53,429 nt of DNA from JAHBNG01 sp039028975 (lineage in GTDB: Bacteria > Chloroflexota > Anaerolineae > Caldilineales > Caldilineaceae). Shown here in pieces: positions 16,087-24,800 of the stretch. Where the stretch lies: positions 1-53,429 of the forward strand of contig JBCCHB010000119.1 in the NCBI GenBank assembly GCA_039028975.1. The letters run 5' to 3'. A program made the translations under genes and the position numbers. Position 1 is the stretch's first letter. Every line of letters begins with the position of its first letter. The notes beneath the pieces are model-generated. The model saw only the letters and a list, made by a program, of their open reading frames with translations, did no database searches and was not told where the DNA came from.

Positions 16087-17514
16087 TTACTTCCACTTCG
16101 CCACCTGCTCCTGCAAAAACGTCCGCGTCAATCCATGAATGCTATACCGCCGCTCGTGCAATCCACCCCGCGCGTCCACTAAGTTTAGCGTTACCAGTCG
16201 ATTCAGGGCCAGCCGCACATCATCAACCTCTAACTTACTCACTGCACTCAAAAATTCGATATCGTCCCCTCCTGGCTTAACCAATACCATGCCCAAAAAG
16301 ATCCGTTGACACAGCTCATCCAAGCTATCCCAGGCTTTGCGATAGATAAAGGTGTAAAAGGTATCGACCGTTTCGCCGCGTGCCTCTTTCAGATCGCTCA
16401 ACACATCCCCAATCGGGTGAATATGGGTTTGGCCGACCACAAGGCGTAGGGCCAATGGGTTCCCCCCCACCGTCTTATAGATCGGGAGTAGCGCTTCATT
16501 GTGGCTGGCGGCCAGTTCGGGCAAGTTCCGTTTGGTGGCTTCCTGGCGGATCAGGGCCAGGGCGTACGCTTCGTTTAACTCGGGGATACTATAGTGGAAG
16601 ATGTTCGGCTCGCCATAAAAGCTTTCTCGAGAGGTGAGGATAAACTTGCTCGGCTCAGTCAACGTCTCGATGGTGGGCAGAAGGCTCTCGACATCTTTCA
16701 GGGTCTCCAGATTATCGACCACAATCAGGTGCGGTACGTCCCGCAAGCGGCGGCGCAGCGTTTGCAGCATCTGCTCGGTGTCGCCCTGGATGGATAGGGA
16801 GAGGTGGGGCAGAAGCTGCTGGCAGAGTTTTTCCAGAAGCTGTTCGCCCGTTAGGACTGGATTCTCTATAAAGCTGACCACGCCCCCCAGATTAAACCGC
16901 TCCTGGCGCGCGCTGACCCAGCCGATCTCGTCATAGGTACCTTGATGAATCATGGTGCGCATGAGGATATCGGCCAGGGAGGTCTTGCCGATACCACCCA
17001 TGCCTTCGATGGCGATGATCCAGGGTGACTCAACTGACTGGATTTGCGGCATCAGCGTATCGATGTGCTGCTCTGCACCAATGAGTTCGCCATAGGTAGG
17101 GGATTCCAACCGCTGCTCCAGCTTGCCCATCTGTTGAGCGCGGGCCTCGGCCTCCATAGAACGGACGGTATCTGCTAAGCGTTTGACGGCATTGCGTTGT
17201 GATGCATAAGCCGTACTTTCTGCCACATTGAGTTTATTGGCCACTGAGCTAATTTGCTTCAGATCGAGAAAACGCATATTGAGTAACTCAGCGTCCTTGG
17301 GATGGTTTTGGGTCAATGTATCTAAGCTGTCATTAATCACTTGATTGGTTGCTTGGCGCGGTGATGTGCAATTCTTAAAAGCCTGACGATATAGGTATAA
17401 GGACGATAGGGGGCTTTGGGCAAAACTATCACCGTGATATTGTTTTAAGGCATTTTGAACAGCATCGCTTAGCTTCTTTTCTGGTTTAGGCATCGTAGGT
17501 TTTACCTCGCTCAC
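16087..17514 (-). CDS. NB-ARC/STAND NTPase without repeat domain
   Basis: 475 residues. The N-terminal ~125 residues are helical and include a segment like sigma-factor region 4 or LuxR HTHs (LLNMRFLDLKQISSVANKLN, ending STAYASQRNAVKRL), so a DNA-binding role is plausible. The NB-ARC domain follows: Walker A EGMGGIGKTSLAD (Lys177), Walker B HLIVVDNLETL (Asp267), KFILTSRESF and GGNPLALRLVVGQ. A C-terminal winged-helix-like segment ends at RRYSIHGLTRTFLQEQ. Unlike the protein at 9979-12645 it has no TPRs; these appear to be encoded separately in the broken gene just downstream (14812-15966), i.e. a split version. Upstream lies a 16-bp palindrome with repeated half-sites. It is divergent from the DJ-1-like gene. 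Confidence 0.9.
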   Translation of the reverse strand: MSEVKPTMPKPEKKLSDAVQNALKQYHGDSFAQSPLSSLYLYRQAFKNCTSPRQATNQVINDSLDTLTQNHPKDAELLNMRFLDLKQISSVANKLNVAESTAYASQRNAVKRLADTVRSMEAEARAQQMGKLEQRLESPTYGELIGAEQHIDTLMPQIQSVESPWIIAIEGMGGIGKTSLADILMRTMIHQGTYDEIGWVSARQERFNLGGVVSFIENPVLTGEQLLEKLCQQLLPHLSLSIQGDTEQMLQTLRRRLRDVPHLIVVDNLETLKDVESLLPTIETLTEPSKFILTSRESFYGEPNIFHYSIPELNEAYALALIRQEATKRNLPELAASHNEALLPIYKTVGGNPLALRLVVGQTHIHPIGDVLSDLKEARGETVDTFYTFIYRKAWDSLDELCQRIFLGMVLVKPGGDDIEFLSAVSKLEVDDVRLALNRLVTLNLVDARGGLHERRYSIHGLTRTFLQEQVAKWK

Positions 17515-17618
17515 TCCGTGTGTTTGTCTTTATTTGCAGATCTTGTCGTCAGAACATACTTGAATTTTGCCTACTTTTAGTATACACAGGATATCACAGA
17601 ATGTGCTGCGTATTCAAT

Positions 17619-17634
17619 AGAACCTATAGGTTCT
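17619..17634. promoter_or_regulatory. 16-bp palindromic operator candidate
   Basis: AGAACCTATAGGTTCT is a perfect palindrome in the divergent region between the NB-ARC gene and the DJ-1-like gene. TAGGTTT follows at once and another TAGGTTC half-site lies at 17694-17700, next to the candidate -35 box. This arrangement suits a dimeric regulator, possibly the NB-ARC protein with its HTH-like N-terminus. Confidence 0.5.
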
Positions 17635-17697
17635 GAATAGGTTTGCCACAATTTCAAAAAAAGAATATTCGATAAAAAAGTATAGAAGTTCAGTAGG

Positions 17698-17724
17698 TTC
17701 AAAAGAGTTGAAGCGGGCTATACT
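17698..17724 (+). promoter_or_regulatory. Candidate promoter for DJ-1-like gene
   Basis: TTCAAA (17698-17703) and TATACT (17719-17724) are separated by 15 nt. The -10 box is good; the -35 is weak and overlaps the TAGGTTC half-site at 17694-17700, as expected for a repressed or activated promoter. Confidence 0.35.
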
Positions 17725-17981
17725 GATTGTTAAGGAACAAGGTGTAAATAATTTGCGCGTTTCAATCGGGTGAGTCCCATCAAATGGCCAAATTATTTCA
17801 TTCCCGTTCCCAAATTCTGACTTTGTATACTTCGCTAGAAAATCTTGTTCCTACTTGTATCAAATCTACTCTGAGAGTTTCTGAAAAGGGAGGGCAGAAC
17901 TTTTCTGGCCATATGCAATCCTTTTTCCCTCTATACACCAAATGGAGACATTGGCAAACATGCAAACAGAAAGGAATCGCA

Positions 17982-18464
17982 ATGACTACAGACAACTCAC
18001 TTCCGCATCTAAAGAGTAATTGTACATTTATTCTATGGGGCGATGATTTTGATGAAGAAAGCGCGTCCATTTTCGCTACAGAATTTCGTCGCATTGGCTT
18101 ACGTGTCAAAATAGTGGGCGTAAATGGACCGAGTGCGTCTGGTGCACACGGTTTGACGATACGGCCCGATATGACATTGGGAGACGCTTTACCCCTGGCG
18201 CCTTCTTCATCTTGCATCATTCTGCCTTGTGGTTTGGGAACAATAAGACGGATTCAAGAAGATCCACGAGTCCTTCATTTTCTGCAAACTGCGGCGGAAA
18301 ATTGCGCCCAATTTATCGGTAGTCAGGAGCAGCTATTGAAGCAATCAGCACTTGAACAACTCAATAATGGAACTTCCCGATGGGATTTCTATCAGCATGA
18401 AGAAAATTTGATTGAATTTGCCATCAAAAAAGCGAGCAAACTTATGAATCATTTAATCGGTTAG
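17982..18464 (+). CDS. DJ-1/PfpI-like protein lacking the nucleophile
   Basis: 160 residues from the ATG at 17982, which has AAGGA 6 nt upstream. The frame is open back to an ATG at 17784, but the extra 66 residues look non-conserved. The fold pattern is DJ-1/PfpI: CTFILWGDDFDEESASIFAT at the start, GAHGLTIRPDMTLGDALPL, then SCIILPCGLGTIRRIQEDPR and a helix before AQFIGSQEQLLKQSAL. In active members the strand after the helix carries the nucleophilic Cys (as in ICHGP or ICAAP); here the same place reads FIGSQEQ, so no classical peptidase or deglycase activity is expected. A binding or signalling role next to the NB-ARC and CHAT genes is inferred. The assignment is by pattern and moderately certain. 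Confidence 0.7.
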   Translation: MTTDNSLPHLKSNCTFILWGDDFDEESASIFATEFRRIGLRVKIVGVNGPSASGAHGLTIRPDMTLGDALPLAPSSSCIILPCGLGTIRRIQEDPRVLHFLQTAAENCAQFIGSQEQLLKQSALEQLNNGTSRWDFYQHEENLIEFAIKKASKLMNHLIG

Positions 18465-18587
18465 TTATCAGTCTAATTGCGGAGGACAAGCATCGTCTGG
18501 GTATGATATCCTACGATATGTCTTTAGAACTTACCAATAGCCTACCCGCTATATGATTATGGATTGCCAGGAATATTTTGTACTTTA

Positions 18588-18605
18588 TTTGGGGAGCAAC
18601 CCAAA
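18588..18605. promoter_or_regulatory. Short inverted repeat upstream of CHAT gene
   Basis: TTTGGG (18588-18593) and CCCAAA (18600-18605) pair around GAGCAA in the 205-nt gap between the DJ-1-like and CHAT genes. It is a possible operator; there is no T-run for a terminator. Confidence 0.35.
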
Positions 18606-18669
18606 GTCAATTGGACAGAGACTAGTATAAAACTTTTCTGGTCAAGTATAAGAGTAAAAAGTAGTACAA

Positions 18670-21642
18670 ATGAATATTTTTCCCCTCTCTTTTAGTACCC
18701 GTAACCCACTAACAGCGTTTCTACTCATCATTACTTTGGTGATATGCTTTTGCGTTCCTGTACCAGCCCAAGCCGCCAGAACAACCGGGCAGTTAGCTGA
18801 GCCAGTGTCTACCCCTAGCCTGATATTGGCATTTAATGAACCTGAAGAGCTGCCGTCAAAGTGGGTCGAAGATTTGTTGCAACCTTTCTTCATCAAAGAT
18901 CCCAAAGCGGCGGCATTTCGGAACGGGATGTTTCTGCTGGGCGAAGGTGATCGGTTAGAGGCTAGCGGCAAATTGAATGAAGCTTATACAAAGTGGGAAG
19001 ATGCTCTTGAGGCTTTCATAACAGCCGAGGATCATCAATGGATGGCGCATAGCTATCTTGAGCTGGGAGAAGCCTATATGTTAGAAGCCTACAGCAGCTT
19101 CAATATGCAGAAAGCTCAGTTGGGTATTCACTATGCTGTACAGGGAGCAGCCTCCGCTGTAAAGGCTTATACAACTTTGCAAAGGCGTTACGTGTTCTTA
19201 AATGTGGATCAGATTGACCGAGCAACAGATATTTTGGATGAAGGCATAGCACTTTGCCAAAGCGGAGTTGCGAGCGAAGGACTCTCCTTGATCAGAAAAG
19301 CGCAAAGTATCTATGAACAAGCTGACTTTGAAGCTGGTACCGTACAGACCAAATTACATGATGGTCTTTGTAAATTTTACGATCGTGGATTGTTTCAGAG
19401 TCTGTTGCCATTGACGAATGCTTTGATAACTTCCGAGAATCTCCCTTTGGGTGACTCGCTAAGCGAATGGTATCTACAAGGCTCTGCTCAATACGACCGC
19501 GAAAACTGGCAACGCGCCATCAATATATTGCAACAGGTGAGAGATGAACGTAAGTCAACACCAATCGGTCAATTGGGAAGAACAGTAGGGCTTGCAAATA
19601 CGAATCATGCCTTAGGCGAGGTCTGGGAATCTATTGGTTACTTTAATGAAGCAAGTAGCTCCTATGAAACAGCTATTCATCACTATTCCCAGCTAGACAA
19701 TTCGTACGATCGATACAATGAAGCTGATGCACGAACTAGCTTGTTCGTGCTAAGATCGTCTTTTACTCATCAGTCAGATTCGAAAGAAGAATATATTGAA
19801 TTGATTGACTTATGGCGGGAACTTGGCCGCCCACAAGAAGAAGCGATGGTGTTGAATCACCTAGCATTGACGCTGATCGAACAAGGACAAACTACGGACG
19901 CAATGCTCATTCTCAATCATGTTGTAGAGATGCAGAATGGATTGTCGCCTGACTCAAAGTTCGAAAGCCTCATTTTGTATAATTTCGGTCGCATTGCCCT
20001 AATACAAGGAAATAGCGAAGATGCTTACAAGCACGCAGCAGCAGCGCTGAATCGTCTAATAGATACGCATGATTCAATGCAAAAAGCCAGCCTCTATAAG
20101 CTCATGGCTCAAGCCCAGTGGAAGATGGCTGATCAAGCTGAAGCCGCCGAATCTATACGCAGAGCAGTTGAGTTTGTTGGCAATTTACAAGGGGACCTGT
20201 CTATCCCTGAATTTAAAACAGCCTTCTTTAAACAGTCAATTGAGATTTATCATCTCGCTGCGTCGATTGCACTTGCAAGAGGCCAAATAGATGAAGCCTT
20301 TCGTTATATGGAACAGGCAAGGGCCCAAGCATTTCTTCAGCAGATTGGTGGTCGCCGGATTCGAACAACGGATAACAAACAGCCAACACTTACTGAGCAA
20401 GAACACGATCTAAGACTGCAGATTTCTCGCCTCGCCACTTTGATATCAGAGAAAGAGCGAGAACGCCCTAATGAACAGCGAAGCCAGCAGCTTAGCAAAT
20501 GGAATCGGCAACTTGAAGAGGCACAGACCAGCTACGCAAAGCTTTTAACCCGATTAAAGCTCACTAACCCTGAATATGAGTCGCTCATTACAGTCGATAC
20601 AACTTTGCCCAATGAACTGCAAAAGAGTGTGCTTGATAATGAGACGACCCTGATTATTTATCATGTACTACAAAACGCTATTTCAAATGAAGAGCAACTT
20701 TGGGCCTGGGTCATTGACAAGCAAACGGTCAAACCGATCAAGCTTGATATGACACCTGACCAGATGGCTACCTATATAGAGTTTTTGAGAAACACTATCG
20801 ATGATGAGGAATATGACCAGGATAGTGCTGGCAGTTTATATGAGGGGCTGATTACACCGTTGAAACGATACATATCTCGTCAGAATTTAATCATTATTCC
20901 ACATGAAGCTCTGCACTATTTACCTTTTGCCGCTCTCTGGAATGTCAAAGATGAAAAATATCTCCTTGAAGAGTACACCGTCAGCTATGCGCCAAGTGCA
21001 AGTTCCCTCCGATTTCTTCAGGATAAACGTACATCTGACGAAGGACGTATGCTTGTCTTGGGGAATCCAGACACTAGCTTAATCGGTGCGGAGATAGAGG
21101 CAAAAGCAATAGCCAATCTGTATGGTGTTGCTGCATACGTTGGTAAGGAGGCTACAGAACGCCTCATACATGAGCAGGCAGGCCATTTTGATATTTTGCA
21201 TTTGGCAGCCCACGGTATCTACAAGCAGACAAACCCGCTCTTTACGCGGATAGAACTAGCGCCCGATGAGGGAACTGAACATGATGGGCGTTTGGAGGTT
21301 CATGAACTCTACGAGCTTGATCTGAAAGGTACAAACATTGTTGTTTTGTCCGCGTGTCAAACAGATCTTGGTGAGCAGAGCGTAGGTGATGAAATTACGG
21401 GATTGACGCGTGCGTTTTTGTACGCAGGAACGCCCTCAATCATTACAACTTTATGGAATATTGACGATGACGCTTCAACCGATGTTATGACAAGATTTCA
21501 TCAATATTGGCTTGAGGGTGCCCCGGTTGCAGAGGCACTACGCTTATCTCAACTCGACGTAATACGAAGTCAGAATAGGTTGCCACATGATTGGGCTGCC
21601 TTTCGTTTGTCGGGAGATCATCTAGGGTACTCTGAGCCTTAG
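18670..21642 (+). CDS. Secreted TPR-CHAT protease
   Basis: 990 residues. The N-terminus is a signal peptide: NPLTAFLLIITLVICFCVPV followed by PAQA-A, a good signal peptidase site near residue 36. TPR-like repeats occupy ~60-560, a coiled coil ~573-637 (an Arg/Glu/Gln-rich stretch), and the CHAT domain ~730-985. The catalytic pair is present: HLAAHG (His848) and VLSACQTDLG (Cys896), with GDEITGLTRAFLYAGTPSII and the final LPHDWAAFRLSGD. The architecture is the same as the lipoprotein CHAT at 2271-6020, but a cleavable signal replaces the lipobox, so the enzyme would be released or loosely attached outside. The start ATG has only a weak ribosome binding site. It lies 205 nt after the DJ-1-like gene in the same direction and converges with the giant CHAT gene. 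Substrate unknown. Confidence 0.92.
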   Translation: MNIFPLSFSTRNPLTAFLLIITLVICFCVPVPAQAARTTGQLAEPVSTPSLILAFNEPEELPSKWVEDLLQPFFIKDPKAAAFRNGMFLLGEGDRLEASGKLNEAYTKWEDALEAFITAEDHQWMAHSYLELGEAYMLEAYSSFNMQKAQLGIHYAVQGAASAVKAYTTLQRRYVFLNVDQIDRATDILDEGIALCQSGVASEGLSLIRKAQSIYEQADFEAGTVQTKLHDGLCKFYDRGLFQSLLPLTNALITSENLPLGDSLSEWYLQGSAQYDRENWQRAINILQQVRDERKSTPIGQLGRTVGLANTNHALGEVWESIGYFNEASSSYETAIHHYSQLDNSYDRYNEADARTSLFVLRSSFTHQSDSKEEYIELIDLWRELGRPQEEAMVLNHLALTLIEQGQTTDAMLILNHVVEMQNGLSPDSKFESLILYNFGRIALIQGNSEDAYKHAAAALNRLIDTHDSMQKASLYKLMAQAQWKMADQAEAAESIRRAVEFVGNLQGDLSIPEFKTAFFKQSIEIYHLAASIALARGQIDEAFRYMEQARAQAFLQQIGGRRIRTTDNKQPTLTEQEHDLRLQISRLATLISEKERERPNEQRSQQLSKWNRQLEEAQTSYAKLLTRLKLTNPEYESLITVDTTLPNELQKSVLDNETTLIIYHVLQNAISNEEQLWAWVIDKQTVKPIKLDMTPDQMATYIEFLRNTIDDEEYDQDSAGSLYEGLITPLKRYISRQNLIIIPHEALHYLPFAALWNVKDEKYLLEEYTVSYAPSASSLRFLQDKRTSDEGRMLVLGNPDTSLIGAEIEAKAIANLYGVAAYVGKEATERLIHEQAGHFDILHLAAHGIYKQTNPLFTRIELAPDEGTEHDGRLEVHELYELDLKGTNIVVLSACQTDLGEQSVGDEITGLTRAFLYAGTPSIITTLWNIDDDASTDVMTRFHQYWLEGAPVAEALRLSQLDVIRSQNRLPHDWAAFRLSGDHLGYSEP

Positions 21643-21676
21643 TCACTGATCCTAGCAAACATCTACATTTTAGTTC

Positions 21677-21806
21677 GTAATCGTTTATTCCCCTTTCGAT
21701 AAGCTTAGGAATGAGCATTAAATAAGTTGGGCATGTCATCTCGAAGGATTGAGAGATCTTATGCACAAGTTATTTAATTCCGATTCCTTAGGGGGTAAAC
21801 GATTAC
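21677..21806. repeat. Long imperfect palindrome between convergent CHAT genes
   Basis: The outer arms start with a perfect 11-bp match (GTAATCGTTTA at 21677 and its complement ending at 21806). The inner parts around TTAAATAA pair at about 24 of 30 positions, and an internal ATCTC/GAGAT hairpin fills the loop. It probably stops transcription from both CHAT genes. The length and mosaic pairing also fit a decayed miniature mobile element. Confidence 0.55.
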
Positions 21807-21815
21807 TCCCTCTTT

Positions 21816-24800
21816 CTACTGCTGTTCTAGTATCTTCCACAACCGAGACAGGAGCGCTTCCAAATCCATCAATTCACCAGACGTAGAGGTAGACGTTGTT
21901 CCAGATATCCTCATAACTTCTCTCCCATCCCCATTCAACACAAACGCCCCCCAATAATAGGGATGAGGGTTAGTTTTGAGGGTGTCAAGCTGTGCCTGAC
22001 GCAGTGCCTCTGCTGTAGACAGTCCCCCATGCCAGTGTTGATAGAATGCCTTCATCAACTCGGCCGATGCTTCATCCGCAATATTCCATAGGGTAGCAAT
22101 GATGGCGGGCGTTCCTGCATATTGGAATGCCCGAGTCAGACCGATAATCTCATCACCCGCGCTCTGTTGGCCCAAAGCGGTTTGGCAGGCAGACAAAACC
22201 ACCAGATTGGCATCGGTCAACTGGAGACCAAAGATCTCCCGTACGGACAGCGAACCATCGCAGCCCCCTTGCTGGCAGATTGGTTCGCTAGAGGCTCCGC
22301 CCGATGCCAGGACAATGTGGGAGGCCAACGGGTCGTCTGCTGTCAAATCCCCGTGGGCAGCTAAGTGCAGCACGTCCACCGAGGACGAGTTTTGGTGAAC
22401 CATTGACTCGGTTGCAGCGCTGTTGAGGAACGGGCTTGTTCCAAATAGCTGGGTGATGGCATTCGCTTCTCCTTCTGCGAAGTGCAAGTCAGATTCAGGG
22501 TTGCCCAATGCCAAAAGTCGCTGCTGGTTCTCATTTTGATTCTCCATCAAGATGCCCAGAGTGCTGGCACTGGGGGCATAGCTGATGGTGTACTCTTGAA
22601 CCAAATGCTGTCCCGAATCAGGATCATACAAGGCGGCAAAGGGCAGATAGTGGAGTACACCGTGGGGGACGATTATGAGGTTTTCGTGTTGGATATGGGG
22701 TTTGAGTGGGGCGAATAATGCGTTGAATATTTTAGATGCCTCATCTCTTACTTCTTCATCAGCCACCTGCTCTTCGATGAAGCCGCGGAAACGCTCAATC
22801 TGATTATAAAGAGCCGAACTCTTGATATTCAGTGAAACAACCTCTGCCTGGTTTTTATCAATCACCAGCGCCGAAACGTAACTTTCAACATCTCCGATTA
22901 AGTATTGATCGGGAACAAAGTATTGAATCAGCGTAGTGTTGTCATCCAGAAGACTTTGTTGTACGTCAGGTAGATCAATGGTTGGATCCACGTTGGCATT
23001 ATTGCCAGGTGCAAGTGCCGCGAGCGTAGGAAGGCGAGTCTCTATTTCAGTATGGATTCTTTGGAGGGTAGCTTCTGCATCGGCGACGTTTTCTTCAAAC
23101 TGTTTTGTCTGCTTTTGCAAGTCGACCATTTGTTCTTCTGTGATCTGGTTGCCGGAGGCTGCGGCTTCCTCATTGAGGCGTAGGAGAGTCTCCATCTGGC
23201 AGAGCGACTTTTTGGCTATCTGAAAGGATGCAAAGGCTTCTTGAGCTTCTACCAGCAGTTGGGCATCCTCGGTGGGCAACTGAGGTGCACCGGTTACCAT
23301 CAGATCCAGAAAGAAGCGTGCTCGCCCCTTTTCGCTCGTTTTGAACAGTTCGGCAGCTTTTCCTTGCTGACGGTAGATGTCAACAGCCAGTGCATAAGCG
23401 GCTGTACGCTGGACCAGGGTTCCCGACAGCGGCACAAACTCAATGGGGTTATTCCCTTCTTCTTGATTAAGTTGTGCTGCGCCGCTTTCGGAAACAAGGC
23501 GCATGGACTCCAAGCGTTCTACTGCAGCCATGTAGAGATCGAGGGCTTCATTCAAGCGACCGGTCCGGTGGTGGATATATCCCAAGCTAACCCGACTGCT
23601 AGCACCAGCGGCGCTATCGCATAGCTCTCCTTCTAAGATTCGCAGCGACTCTACAATATGGGCTTGGGCTTCTTCGTCTCTGCCTTGCTTCATGTAGACC
23701 ATTGCCGTATTGTTATTAAGGATGCCAAGGGAAGTTAAGTTCTGCAATTGAGTTAGGGGAGACGCCCCTTCATGAGTCAACTGTTCCATCAGATTTAGAG
23801 CTTGTTGGTAGTAGTCGAGGGCTTTCTGGTTATTTTGTTCTGGATTGGCTGTTAGAGCCTTGAGTCGATAGAACTCGCCGATATTATTGAGGATAATAGG
23901 CGCAAAGCCAGGTATCGAATCAAACGACTGCGCTATCTCTGCTAACATAGCGGCTTCTAGCTCAGCTTGGCTCTCGATCGTAGACAGATCTGCGATGGGT
24001 GTAGACTTTGCTTTTGTGCTTGCAAGGCGATTCTGCTGTTGAATAATCTCCAACGCGCTTTCGAAGTCAGTCAAAATCTGTGCCTGTCGTGACTCTGATA
24101 TGCTCTCGCCGCCTGAAAGACGTAGCAGATCAATCAATCCTCGGCTGTGGTAAGTGGAGGCCGCAGCCAATGCCCTGAAGTTGGCCGGTTGCCAAATATT
24201 ATCAGAAGAGCTCTTTTCTATCACTGCTAACCCTTTATCTAACATAGTTCGAGCTAACCCCAAGCGTCCCTGCTGTTGATAGGCATTGCTCATACCCATA
24301 TATACACCCCAGAGAGTCTGCGAATCATTGGTGGCTTCTGCATGGGGAATGACGGCGTCGTAGGTCTCTAGCGCAGACGCCAATTCACTGGCATCTTGAT
24401 AGAGCAAAGCCAAGTTCAGCCCGCAGTTGACAATGACACTCCGCTCTGCGGCCGGGTTCGTTACCAATGCGTCAAAGGCGGCTGGCAGCACTTGACGTGC
24501 GTCGGCAGTTTGCCCACCCATCATGAGCACGATACCAAGACCGCATTGGTGCGCGGCTTCAGAGCCGTCCGCAGACTCTTCTGCCGTCGGAGTAGAAGGC
24601 AAAGTGGATGTGGGAGGTGGAGTGAAGGTAGGAAGTGGTGTTGGCGTAGTTGGCGGGATGCCACCTTCCTTCCATGCATAAAAGGCCCCCACCATGGCCC
24701 GTTCCAAATTGATGTCCAGTAGTTCATTTTGGCCGACCAGCAACAGGCGATCTTCAACAAGCAACGGTCTAACAAGCTGAAAATCATTGGGCAGATCTAC

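Noticed and set aside
17784..17981. N-terminal extension of the DJ-1-like gene
   Set aside because: The ATG at 17982 has the better ribosome binding site, and the 66 extra residues have no family pattern; an upstream start cannot be fully excluded.
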